Source: Alteribacillus iranensis
Lineage (GTDB): Bacteria; Bacillota; Bacilli; Bacillales; Marinococcaceae
Direction: 5' to 3'
Length of the DNA stretch: 64,000 nucleotides
NCBI RefSeq assembly: GCF_900113025.1
Contig: NZ_FONT01000001.1
Coordinates: forward strand, 310,001-374,000
Part shown: in pieces, positions 53,187-61,247 of the stretch
Position numbering within the stretch: position 1 is the stretch's first letter
Layout: every line of letters starts with the position of its first letter
Made by a program: the position numbers and the translations under genes
Notes under the pieces: generated by a model
Database searches by the model: none
Told to the model about the DNA's origin: nothing
Seen by the model: only the letters and a program-made list of their open reading frames with translations

Positions 53187-54293
53187 ATGAAAGTAAAGAA
53201 ACAATTATTAGGAATGGAACCGTATCAGCCAGGTAAACCTATCGAAGAAGTGAAGAAAGAGCTGGGATTATCAGAAGTTCATAAATTAGCATCGAATGAA
53301 AACCCATTTGGTGCTTCTCCAAAGGTTTTTGAAGCAGTGAAACAAGGAGCGTCCCAGCCTCAGATTTACCCGGACGGCTATGCAGCTGAAGTGCGTGACG
53401 CTGTGGCGGACCACTTAGGAGTGAAAGGAAGCCAGCTTTTATTTGGAGCGGGTTCTGATGAAGTAATACTTATGCTTTGCCGTGCCATGCTTTCTCCTGA
53501 AACGAACACGGTAATGGCCACACCTTCCTTTTCTCAATATAAGCATAACGCATTCATTGAAGGGGCAGAGATAAGAGAAGTCCCATTGAAAAATGGTGTG
53601 CATGATTTGGATAGTATGGCTGAACAAATAGACGATAATACGCGAATCGTCTGGGTGTGTAATCCAAATAATCCATCCGGAACGTACACCACAAAAGCAG
53701 ACTTTGAAACGTTCCTGAAGAAAATCCCAGATGATGTGCTTGTTGTATCGGATGAAGCGTATGTAGAATATGTTACGGCAGAGGATTATCCGGATACCAT
53801 TTCTTATCTTGATGAGTATCCAAACCTTCTTGTTTTGCGTACTTTTTCAAAGGCCTATGGATTGGCAGCGTTCCGAATTGGTTATGGGGTAGGGTCAGAG
53901 GAGTTAATAAGCATTTTGGATCCTGTGCGCCCGCCTTTCAACACGAGTACGATCGCCCACTCTGCAGCGATGGCCGCATTGGAAGACCAGGAATATATCG
54001 AACGTTGCAGACGTGAAAACAAAAAGGGTCTAAGTAAGTTTGCGGCATTTTGTGAGGAACAAGGATTATCCTACTTACCTTCTCAAACGAATTTTATGCT
54101 GATTGAAACCGGAATACCTGGAAATGCCATGTTTCAATCTTTGTTGAAAAAAGGCTTTATTGTACGTTCAGGAGAAGCCCTTGGTTTTCCACAAGCTATT
54201 CGGGTTACCGTAGGCACAGAAAGGCAAAATGAACTCTTTCTAGAAGCGTTGAAAGAGTCATTACAAGAACAGCGCCAGTCCATTGGAAAATAA
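53187..54293 (+). CDS. hisC: Histidinol-phosphate / aromatic aminotransferase
   Basis: 368-residue fold type I PLP enzyme. KLASNENPFGASPKV, FGAGSDEVI, VWVCNPNNPSGT, VVSDEAYVEY, LRTFSKAYGLAAFRIGYG (PLP lysine) and the end IRVTVGTERQNELFLEAL are visible. In Bacilli the supraoperon HisC serves both histidine and phenylalanine/tyrosine synthesis. ATG 53187 has AGAGGTG nine bases upstream; ATG 53169 lacks a site. Confidence 0.95.
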   Translation: MKVKKQLLGMEPYQPGKPIEEVKKELGLSEVHKLASNENPFGASPKVFEAVKQGASQPQIYPDGYAAEVRDAVADHLGVKGSQLLFGAGSDEVILMLCRAMLSPETNTVMATPSFSQYKHNAFIEGAEIREVPLKNGVHDLDSMAEQIDDNTRIVWVCNPNNPSGTYTTKADFETFLKKIPDDVLVVSDEAYVEYVTAEDYPDTISYLDEYPNLLVLRTFSKAYGLAAFRIGYGVGSEELISILDPVRPPFNTSTIAHSAAMAALEDQEYIERCRRENKKGLSKFAAFCEEQGLSYLPSQTNFMLIETGIPGNAMFQSLLKKGFIVRSGEALGFPQAIRVTVGTERQNELFLEALKESLQEQRQSIGK

Positions 54294-54341
54294 TATATTT
54301 TCGGTATGTGCCTCTAAAAAAGAGAAAGAGAGGCGTGAGGG

Positions 54342-55442
54342 ATGACACGAAACGTTTGTGTAATTGGTATGGGACTTATAGGAGGTTCCATAGCCTTGTC
54401 TATAAAAAAAGAACATGATGCTTTTATTACAGGGGTAGATATTGATCAAAATCAATTAAAGTTGGGCCTGAAATTAGGTGTCATTGATCGTATGACGGAA
54501 GATCTTTCGGAAGGCGTAGAAGATGCGGATTTAATTGTGTTGGCCGCGCCGGTAACAAAGACAGAGCAGCTCATAGATCAATTAAAAGACCTCCCCCTGA
54601 AAGAAGGAACCATAGTAACCGACGTAGGTAGCACGAAAACCCGCATTTTAAAGAAAGCAGCCCAACTTTCTCATAAAGGGATTTCCTTTATTGGCGGCCA
54701 CCCTATGGCAGGCTCCCATAAGAGTGGCGTACAGGCGGCTCGGTCTCATTTATTTGAGAATGCATTTTATGTGTTGACACCTGATAAATCAGTAGAAGCC
54801 AATAAAATTATCCAACTTCAAAATTGGTTAAAAGGAACGAAAGCTCGCTTTATTGAATTAAGTCCTGGCCAGCATGATAAATTAGCAGGATTAATTAGTC
54901 ACCTGCCTCACGTCGTAGCGGCAAGTCTTGTCCAGCAGGTAAGACATGTAGAAAAAGAAGATGAATTAGTATCGCGGCTGGCAGCTGGTGGTTTTCGGGA
55001 TATAACACGGATCGCTTCCTCAAACCCGGTAATGTGGAGAGATATTCTCCTTCATAACAAAGATACCATTTTAGAATTAATTAAGCATTTTAAAGAGGAA
55101 GTTACCCGCATGGAAACCATGCTTGAAGAAGATGATGAAGAAAAAATATTACAGTATTTTTCCGATGCGAAAGCCTTTAGAGATGGCTTGCCATCTAGAG
55201 AAAAAGGAGCACTTCCTGCATTTTATGATCTATTTGTAGATATTCCTGACCACCCCGGCGTGATCTCCGATGTTACGGGAATACTAGGACAGGCAGGAAT
55301 AAGCATCACAAACATACGTATTATTGAGACAAGAGCTGATATTATGGGAGTTCTGCGACTTACTTTCCGTTCTCATGAAGACAGGGAAGAAGGACGCCGT
55401 CATTTAGAGAATTCTCTCTATGAAACATATATCATGGATTAA
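54342..55442 (+). CDS. tyrA: Prephenate dehydrogenase
   Basis: 366 residues. NAD-dependent conversion of prephenate to 4-hydroxyphenylpyruvate. VIGMGLIGGSIALSIKKE is the Rossmann motif, IGGHPMAGSHKSGVQAAR the catalytic region with histidine, and LAGGFRDITRIASSNPVMW a family block. From about residue 295 an ACT domain follows (LFVDIPDHPGVISDVTGILG), the usual feedback module. GGCGTGAGGG precedes the ATG. In B. subtilis aroE follows; here the operon ends in repeats. Confidence 0.96.
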   Translation: MTRNVCVIGMGLIGGSIALSIKKEHDAFITGVDIDQNQLKLGLKLGVIDRMTEDLSEGVEDADLIVLAAPVTKTEQLIDQLKDLPLKEGTIVTDVGSTKTRILKKAAQLSHKGISFIGGHPMAGSHKSGVQAARSHLFENAFYVLTPDKSVEANKIIQLQNWLKGTKARFIELSPGQHDKLAGLISHLPHVVAASLVQQVRHVEKEDELVSRLAAGGFRDITRIASSNPVMWRDILLHNKDTILELIKHFKEEVTRMETMLEEDDEEKILQYFSDAKAFRDGLPSREKGALPAFYDLFVDIPDHPGVISDVTGILGQAGISITNIRIIETRADIMGVLRLTFRSHEDREEGRRHLENSLYETYIMD

Positions 55443-55544
55443 TCAAAGGATTTGTGGAGCTATATCAAAAGCAGGTATACATCTACTTTAGGTGCCTTGC
55501 AGTTGAAAAACATGAAGACTCCTGCGGGAAAAGCAACAGAGGAA

Positions 55545-55735
55545 CTTCTACTAAAATCGCACACGTCAGGTAGGGAACTTTTGCTAAGTACACGAACGTC
55601 AGCAGTTGAACTTCTGCTAAAAACGCAAACGTCCTGTTTGCAACGCAGAAGTCAGTACATCGTGTACTAGCTAACGCAAAAGTCAACGCATCCTGCGTAA
55701 GCCAGCGCAGAAGCCACCACATCCTGTGGCAGTAA
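55545..55735 (+). repeat. Array of short-hairpin modules, first array
   Basis: Successive small stem-loops alternate with a semi-conserved linker AACGCAGAAGTCA: GCAAACGTCCTGTTTGC, GTACATCGTGTAC, ACGCATCCTGCGT, CCACATCCTGTGG. Stem sequences differ but stay self-complementary, and loops are TCG or TCC(T)-like. Period is about 28-32 bp in the best part; upstream units are degraded. Confidence 0.75.
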
Positions 55736-55870
55736 AATCCCACAGGCAGCGGTGCGCTGCCGAAGAAGTTGAAGTGTTACCCTGCGGCTAAGAAGACACA
55801 GTGAAAGCAAACATAGTGCAGCTTGAACGGATGTCGCACTTGTGCCCGTGGTGAAAGCGGAATGTTTTTC
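55736..55870 (+). repeat. GC-rich Bacillaceae repeat, second copy type
   Basis: ATCCCACAGGCAGCGGTGCG and AGTTGAAG resemble the MITE-like interior (2800-2840). The following AAGAAGACACAGTGAAAGCA block matches 8455-8525. A mosaic of both repeat types placed right after the hairpin array. Confidence 0.7.
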
Positions 55871-55932
55871 AACTGAGCAACACCTTTTGATTTTGATTCA
55901 GCCCCGTAAAATTTTAAAATTCAAAAAAGATA

Positions 55933-55960
55933 TTGACATTTTAAACAAGTAGACTATACT
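55933..55960 (+). promoter_or_regulatory. Strong sigma-A promoter with no downstream gene
   Basis: Perfect TTGACA (55933-55938), 16-bp spacer, TATACT (55955-55960). The next convincing start codon is ypiA, 400 bp away beyond a terminator. Confidence 0.8.
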
Positions 55961-55966
55961 AAAAGT

Positions 55967-56066
55967 AGCGTATGGTTTCTCTCCACTCCTATCCATACTC
56001 TTAATTTAATCAAATAGCTATTTGCTAACCCGGTATGTAAGCGTTTACTTTACCGGGTCTTTTTTT
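55967..56066 (+). ncRNA. Candidate small regulatory RNA (about 100 nt)
   Basis: The stretch runs from a near-consensus promoter to a strong terminator and has no ribosome site or open frame. Predicted parts: hairpin GTATGG (55970-55975)/CCATAC (55993-55998) with a 17-nt CU-rich loop TTTCTCTCCACTCCTAT; an AT-rich single-stranded stretch; the 14-nt palindrome CAAATAGCTATTTG (56011-56024); and a terminator stem ACCCGGTA/TACCGGGT (56028-56058) with seven or eight T. CU-rich exposed loops in Bacillus sRNAs pair with GGAG ribosome sites of target mRNAs. An alternative is a short aborted leader of ypiA. Confidence 0.6.
56028..56066 (+). terminator. Terminator of the candidate small RNA
   Basis: ACCCGGTA/TACCGGGT stem with inner GTAA/TTAC pairs and a CTTTTTTT tail. 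Confidence 0.9.
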
Positions 56067-56094
56067 GTGTGAGATTAGGTAGTATAACATTCAA

Positions 56095-56275
56095 GAAATG
56101 TCCAGCTAAGTGTTCAACTGCTAAGTTCACGAACGCCAGCAGTTGATCTTCTGCTAAAAACGCAAACGTCAGGTATAAATCTTTTGCTAAGTTAGCAATC
56201 GACCTGTTTGCAACGCAAAAGTCAACGCCTCCTGCGTAAGCCAACGCAGAAGTCAGCACGTCCTGTGCAAGTAGC
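56095..56275 (+). repeat. Array of short-hairpin modules, second array
   Basis: Same design as 55545-55735: CGAACGCCAGCAGTTGATC, ACGCAAACGTCAGG, CTGTTTGCAACGCAAAAGTC, ACGCCTCCTGCGT, AACGCAGAAGTCA, GCACGTCCTGTGC. The two arrays flank the candidate small RNA and lie in the same direction. Confidence 0.72.
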
Positions 56276-56371
56276 GCCTTGCTCTTATTTTTTGTATTTG
56301 CTTGCCTCCCGTAATCTGTTCGTTGTAGTATGAAGGAATGTATGAGTATACCTCTATTGGAGGGAAAATAA

Positions 56372-57637
56372 ATGGAACGAAATTTAGAACAAATCGTAGC
56401 AATGTTGCAAGAAGGTAACACAGAAGAAGGCTTACGTTTGCTTCAAGAACGAGAGAAACATGCAGATCATCAGGAGATGTATGATCTGGCTATGATTTAT
56501 AATGAATTGGGCCGTGCGGATAAAGCACAGCCGCTGATTGAGGAATTAATAAGTCATTACCCCGATGAAGGGGAACTTTATACGTTGGCTGCTGAAAACT
56601 TAATTGATATGGATCGTGAAGATGAAGCAATGGAATGGCTGTTAGAAATAAAAGAAGACGATGATTCCTTTGTCAGAGCCCAGATGCTGCTAGCGGATTT
56701 GTATCAACTGCAAGGGTTAGATGAAGCAGCCGAAAACCGATTAAAAATAGCATTAGAAGCGGCTCCTGACGAACCTGTTTTACTTGCGGGATTAGGAGAG
56801 TATTACTTAGAACGCGGTGACTTCTCAAAAAGCATTCCTTATTTAAAACGTGCCGAGCATGACGGGTTTGAATACCCAGAAGGAAGTTTGGAGCTGCGTC
56901 TTGCGGAAGCTTACAGCGCGACAGGGGAATTTGAAAGTGCGTTGCGCTATTACGAGAAAGGATTAAAAGAACATACGGATGTACAGGCGTTATTTGGATA
57001 CGGCTTCACTGCTCTCCAACTACAAGATTATGAATTAGCAGCTCGAAAACTTGAAGAATTAAAAGATCTTGATCCCGAATTTGTCTCCTTGTATCCCTAC
57101 TTAATACAGTCCCTTGAAAAAATTGGTAATACCGAACAAGCGTTAAAGGTCGCGGAGGATGGACTAGCAGTCGATGAGTATAACGATGTCCTGTATACGG
57201 AATCAGGAAAGCTGTACATTACCGCTGGAGACGAACAGACAGGAGAACATCGTTTGCGTGAGGCCTTATCATTAAACCCTGGGAATATCGAAGCCTCCTT
57301 GACACTCTTAAAACTGTGGGATACTCAAGAAGACTATAATTCCATGATTGATTTGATTACATACCTTCGAGAAATCGGAGAGGTGGATGCCAGATTCGAT
57401 TGGTTCTACGGGAAGGCATTGTGGGAAGAGGATGAGCTTGAAGAAGCGAAAGAAGCCTTTGATAGTGCAAGCAGTGTCTACAACGAAGATAGAGACTTTC
57501 TAGAAGAGTATGGACGTCTTTTGCTTGAACTTGGTGACCGAAAGAAGGCACTGACTTATTTACAAGCAGCCGCCCGATTAGAAACGCCGGACGAAGACTT
57601 GGCGATGTTAATAGCTGACCTTGAAGAAGAGTTATAA
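56372..57637 (+). CDS. ypiA: YpiA tetratricopeptide-repeat protein
   Basis: 421 residues made of about ten degenerate TPR units (for example DLAMIYNELGRADKAQPLIEELI, in two halves, and LLAGLGEYYLERGDFSKSIPYLKRA). Very acidic (many E and D), fitting a cytoplasmic protein of a halotolerant cell. TPR proteins mediate protein-protein contacts; the partner of YpiA is unknown. GGAGGG seven bases before the ATG. Located between the aro/trp cluster and ypiF-qcrABC as in B. subtilis. Confidence 0.85.
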   Translation: MERNLEQIVAMLQEGNTEEGLRLLQEREKHADHQEMYDLAMIYNELGRADKAQPLIEELISHYPDEGELYTLAAENLIDMDREDEAMEWLLEIKEDDDSFVRAQMLLADLYQLQGLDEAAENRLKIALEAAPDEPVLLAGLGEYYLERGDFSKSIPYLKRAEHDGFEYPEGSLELRLAEAYSATGEFESALRYYEKGLKEHTDVQALFGYGFTALQLQDYELAARKLEELKDLDPEFVSLYPYLIQSLEKIGNTEQALKVAEDGLAVDEYNDVLYTESGKLYITAGDEQTGEHRLREALSLNPGNIEASLTLLKLWDTQEDYNSMIDLITYLREIGEVDARFDWFYGKALWEEDELEEAKEAFDSASSVYNEDRDFLEEYGRLLLELGDRKKALTYLQAAARLETPDEDLAMLIADLEEEL

Positions 57638-57683
57638 AATTAAAGAAAGACTCGGTTATAAAATAGGGAGGGACGGTAAAACT

Positions 57684-58148
57684 ATGAAATGGACAACAGA
57701 AGATATACCTTCATTTGTGGCAGAGAAACAATACATCGACACGGCACTTGTTCCACTATTACCTATCAATTTTGACAACAGCATTAAGCAAAGCGCGGCG
57801 ATGGCTGAATTTATTACCGTCATGGCTGCAGAAATTGAAAGGCAGTTTCACGGCCGTATGCTGCTTACTCCGCCATTCACATATCTTTCGGAAGAAGGAG
57901 TTCAAGCCAGTAAGGAACGGTTAGAACATTGGCAGCAGCAGATGAAAGGAGCAGAGATAAAACATATCATTTTTTTAACAGCGGACTCAGAGTGGAAAAA
58001 AGTCGAAAATGAATTGGACGAAATGTTAATTTGGATGCCGCTCGTTCCTTTTGAAAATATGGACAGCGAGTATAAAAAACAAATTATTTCTGAGCAAATA
58101 AAACAGCTGTTGCCTTTGGTCGTAAACAAATGGAAAGAAAATCCTTAA
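57684..58148 (+). CDS. ypiF: YpiF (DUF2487) protein
   Basis: 154 residues, cytoplasmic, function unknown. KWTTEDIPSFVAEKQYIDTALVPLLPI (in parts), MAAEIERQF.GRMLLTPPFTYL and the end KQLLPLVVNKWKENP match the YpiF pattern. It immediately precedes qcrA, as in B. subtilis. ATG 57684 follows GGGAGGG; the longer frame to 57621 overlaps ypiA and has no site. ypiB, normally between ypiA and ypiF, is absent. Confidence 0.8.
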   Translation: MKWTTEDIPSFVAEKQYIDTALVPLLPINFDNSIKQSAAMAEFITVMAAEIERQFHGRMLLTPPFTYLSEEGVQASKERLEHWQQQMKGAEIKHIIFLTADSEWKKVENELDEMLIWMPLVPFENMDSEYKKQIISEQIKQLLPLVVNKWKENP

Positions 58149-58291
58149 AAGTCGAATTGGCTCATAAAATGCCTCTACAAAAGATTGACAGTTTGTCGTT
58201 TGCTAGGCTATCATGAGTATGTCCTAGTTTTGTTAAGTGTGTGTAATGCTGTCCGGGAGGACTGAATTTATATAGCAGGGGGGGAAACGTG

Positions 58292-58792
58292 GTGAGTGAG
58301 AAAAATCACAATGTATCGCGTCGTCAATTTCTGACATATACGCTTACAGGAGTTGGCGGTTTTATGGCAGCAGGAATGATTTTGCCGATGGCAAGATTTG
58401 CAATTGATCCCGTACTACAGTCAGCCGGTGCAGGGGATATGAACGCAGTTGCTGACGTCTCAGAATTAACAGAAGAACCACAGCGTTTTGACTTTTCTTA
58501 TGAACAAGTAGACGGTTGGTATACTTCTGAAGTAACTGAAACGGCTTGGATTTATCAAGAAGGTGATAATATTACAGCTCTATCACCAACATGCACTCAT
58601 TTAGGCTGTACGGTGAACTGGAATTCAAATGAAAGTTACCAGAATCAATTTTTCTGTCCTTGTCACGGCGGCCGATTTGAAAAAAATGGAACGAACGTAC
58701 CGGGAACGCCGCCGACAGAACCGCTTCATAAATACGAAATAGAAGTGCGTGACGGAACGGTTTACCTAGGAAAAGCGAATCCACAAATTTAG
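58292..58792 (+). CDS. qcrA: Menaquinol:cytochrome c reductase iron-sulfur (Rieske) subunit
   Basis: 166 residues. N-terminal twin-arginine-like SRRQFLTYTLTGVGG and one membrane span, then a Rieske domain with the two cluster boxes CTHLGCTVNW and CPCHGGRFEKNG (2 Cys + 2 His for [2Fe-2S]) and PPTEPLHKYE. Takes electrons from menaquinol to cytochrome c. Double GTG at 58289/58292 after a run of G residues; 58292 is preferred. Operon qcrABC. Confidence 0.95.
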   Translation: MSEKNHNVSRRQFLTYTLTGVGGFMAAGMILPMARFAIDPVLQSAGAGDMNAVADVSELTEEPQRFDFSYEQVDGWYTSEVTETAWIYQEGDNITALSPTCTHLGCTVNWNSNESYQNQFFCPCHGGRFEKNGTNVPGTPPTEPLHKYEIEVRDGTVYLGKANPQI

Positions 58793-58806
58793 GAGGGGCG
58801 TCATTT

Positions 58807-59481
58807 ATGTTGCAACGTTTGTATGATTGGGTAGATGAACGCCTGGACATCACTCCCTTGTGGCGTGACATCGCTGATCATGAAGTTCCGGAACACGTCA
58901 ATCCGGCACATCATTTCTCAGCGTTTGTTTACTGCTTTGGAGGATTGACTTTCTTTATTATCGTCATTCAGTTTTTGTCCGGGATGTTTTTGACAATGTA
59001 TTACGTACCCGATATCGTTAACGCCTACGAATCAGTCAAATACTTACAAGGTGAAGTGGCATTTGGCATGATCGTGCGCGGGATGCACCATTGGGGGGCA
59101 AGTTTGGTCATAGTAATGGTATTTTTACATACATTACGGGTATTCTTCACTGGTGCTTATAAGAAGCCTAGGGAATTAAACTGGGTTGTCGGTGTACTTA
59201 TGTTTTTCTTATTACTAGGTCTAGGATTTACAGGGTATTTATTACCTTGGGATATGAAAGCTTACTTTGCAACCGTAGTAGGACTACAGATTGCGGAAAG
59301 TGTGCCAGTCATTGGTGACCTAGCAAAAACTCTGCTAGCCGGGGATCCGGAAATCATTGGTGCACAAACTCTCACACGCTTCTTTGCGATCCACGTATTC
59401 TTCCTTCCGGGAGCTTTGCTTGGATTGTTGGCTGTTCACTTTATAATGATCCGCCGACAAGGTATCGCAGGACCACTATAA
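58807..59481 (+). CDS. qcrB: Menaquinol:cytochrome c reductase cytochrome b subunit
   Basis: 224 residues, four membrane spans, cytochrome b6 type. Haem-ligand histidines are in GMHHWGASLVIVMVFLHTLRV and FFAIHVFFLPGALLGLLAVH (each spans more than one helix turn). Cys43 (AFVYCFGG) is at the position where Bacillus cytochrome b6 binds a third haem covalently. ATG 58807 follows GGAGGGGCG. Confidence 0.96.
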   Translation: MLQRLYDWVDERLDITPLWRDIADHEVPEHVNPAHHFSAFVYCFGGLTFFIIVIQFLSGMFLTMYYVPDIVNAYESVKYLQGEVAFGMIVRGMHHWGASLVIVMVFLHTLRVFFTGAYKKPRELNWVVGVLMFFLLLGLGFTGYLLPWDMKAYFATVVGLQIAESVPVIGDLAKTLLAGDPEIIGAQTLTRFFAIHVFFLPGALLGLLAVHFIMIRRQGIAGPL

Positions 59482-59535
59482 TAGAAGCAGCACGTAAACA
59501 TATTCGGATTAGCACACAAATAAGGAGGGAAACCG

Positions 59536-60411
59536 ATGCAGCGTGGAAAAGGTATGAAATTTGTCGGGGATTCCCGTGTTCCTGCTGAAGGAAGAAAACC
59601 AAACATACCAAAAGACTATTCGGAATACCCCGGGAAAACGGAAGCCTTTTTTCCAAACTTTCTTCTGAAAGAATGGATGGTCGGGGCCGTATTTTTGGTC
59701 GGTTATTTATGCTTGACTGTTGCACATCCATCACCGCTTGAGCGGATGGCGGATCCAACAGACTCCGGTTATATTCCACTGCCGGACTGGTATTTTTTAT
59801 TCTTGTATCAATTGTTGAAGTATGAATATGCATCCGGTGATTTTAACGTAATTGGGACGGTAGTTATTCCAGGGCTTGCTTTTGGTGCTTTATTATTAGC
59901 GCCATGGCTTGATAATGGCCCGGAAAGACGGGCATCACGCCGCCCTATTGCCTCTGCATTGATGTTTATCGGTGTTCTGGCTACTGTTTACTTGACATGG
60001 GAATCAGTGGAGAACCATGACTGGGAAGCAGCAGCAGAACAGGGTCAAATGCTTGATGAAGAAGAGGCTGAATTAGCAGATCAAGTCGATACAGAAGCAG
60101 ATGGTTATCAAATTTATTCGGACCAAGGCTGTATTGCTTGTCACGGGGATCAGCTTCAAGGAGCAGGCTCTGCAGGACCACCTCTATTTGACACTCAGTA
60201 TGACGTAGAAACGATTAAAGAAATTGCTGTTGACGGTATCGGTGAGATGCCTCCAGGTCAGTATGATGGAAGTGAAGAAGATCTGGAGACTCTTGCACAG
60301 TATATTGCGAACGGCGGCAGCCCTGACGGTGGAGACGAAACCGGAGGCGATGACGCTGAAGGTGAAGAGACTGCCGAAGACGGGGAAGCTGAAGAAGAAA
60401 CGGAAGAATAA
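59536..60411 (+). CDS. qcrC: Menaquinol:cytochrome c reductase cytochrome b/c subunit
   Basis: 291 residues. A subunit IV-like membrane part (three spans; FFPNFLLKEWMVGAVFLVGY, PLPDWYFLFLYQLLKYE) is fused to a C-terminal cytochrome c domain with GCIACHGDQL (CxxCH haem site) and GEMPPGQY (axial Met). B. subtilis QcrC is 255 residues; here about 35 extra residues form a very acidic Gly/Glu/Asp tail after the haem domain, on the outer face of the membrane. GGAGGG precedes the ATG. Confidence 0.95.
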   Translation: MQRGKGMKFVGDSRVPAEGRKPNIPKDYSEYPGKTEAFFPNFLLKEWMVGAVFLVGYLCLTVAHPSPLERMADPTDSGYIPLPDWYFLFLYQLLKYEYASGDFNVIGTVVIPGLAFGALLLAPWLDNGPERRASRRPIASALMFIGVLATVYLTWESVENHDWEAAAEQGQMLDEEEAELADQVDTEADGYQIYSDQGCIACHGDQLQGAGSAGPPLFDTQYDVETIKEIAVDGIGEMPPGQYDGSEEDLETLAQYIANGGSPDGGDETGGDDAEGEETAEDGEAEEETEE

Positions 60412-60423
60412 TCATTCAAAAGT

Positions 60424-60457
60424 AGCTGTTCCATTTATTGGGACAGCTGTTTTTTTA
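60424..60457 (+). terminator. Terminator of qcrABC
   Basis: AGCTGTTCC/GGGACAGCT stem (one wobble), 7-nt loop, T-run of seven or eight. Confidence 0.9.
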
Positions 60458-60488
60458 CGAATGAATATGTAGATGGGTGTGAGTAAAA

Positions 60489-61106
60489 TTGGGCCTTATG
60501 ATTCGCTTTTTAGGAATGCCAACGATGATTGCGGCATTGTTGATCGTTAATGTACTTGGTACCATCTACGGATATTGGTGGTATAAAGCGCAACTAGAAA
60601 TAACTCCTCCTGTGTTTCTCATCTTCGTTCCTGATAGTCCAACGGCAAGCCTGTTTTTTTGTATTGTATTGTTTTTATTTTTATTGAAAAAAAACAATGG
60701 CCTGATCGAAGCATTGGCTTCTGTTACACTCATAAAGTATGGTCTGTGGGCTGTTGCGATGAATATTTCTGCCGGGATAGCCGGTGCGGAGCTGAGTTGG
60801 CAAAACTATATGTTGATCGCTTCTCATTTTGGTATGGCCTTACAGGCAGTACTTTTCGCTCCTTATTACAGAATTAAAAATTGGCAGCTGATCGTTGTGG
60901 CGCTTTGGACTGTTCATAATGACATCATTGATTATGTGTACGGTATGTATCCATGGGTGTCTTCTGCTATCGTCGATTCTATTGCCCACATCGGTTATTT
61001 TACGTTTTGGCTGAGTGTTTTCTCCGTCGCTGTCACTTGGTTTCTTGGAGCTAAAAAAGAGCGTACGATGTATTCTCTGCCTCATCAGCCAGGAAAGCTA
61101 TCATAG
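60489..61106 (+). CDS. ypjA: YpjA family membrane protein (DUF1405)
   Basis: About 205 residues with six to seven membrane spans (MIAALLIVNVLGTIYGYWWY, FVPDSPTASLFFCIVLFLFL, HFGMALQAVLFAP). The PDSPTA and TLIKYGLWA blocks are typical of DUF1405. Function unknown. Follows qcrC as in B. subtilis. TTG 60489 has a GGGTGTGAG site; ATG 60498 is a possible start. Confidence 0.82.
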   Translation: MGLMIRFLGMPTMIAALLIVNVLGTIYGYWWYKAQLEITPPVFLIFVPDSPTASLFFCIVLFLFLLKKNNGLIEALASVTLIKYGLWAVAMNISAGIAGAELSWQNYMLIASHFGMALQAVLFAPYYRIKNWQLIVVALWTVHNDIIDYVYGMYPWVSSAIVDSIAHIGYFTFWLSVFSVAVTWFLGAKKERTMYSLPHQPGKLS

Positions 61107-61247
61107 CAGAACACGATACTTGAGAATAGCTTGGCATCATCGTTATACAGACAATGACACAATAAATAGAATTTCCCTCTCATCCTTCCGGTCTACTCTT
61201 GTCCGCTAAATCATAGAATAGGACAAGGAGATAGGAGGGGTTTTTTT

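Noticed and set aside
55545-56275. CRISPR array
   Set aside because: Units are not identical, spacing is irregular, the variable part is itself self-complementary, and no cas gene is nearby.
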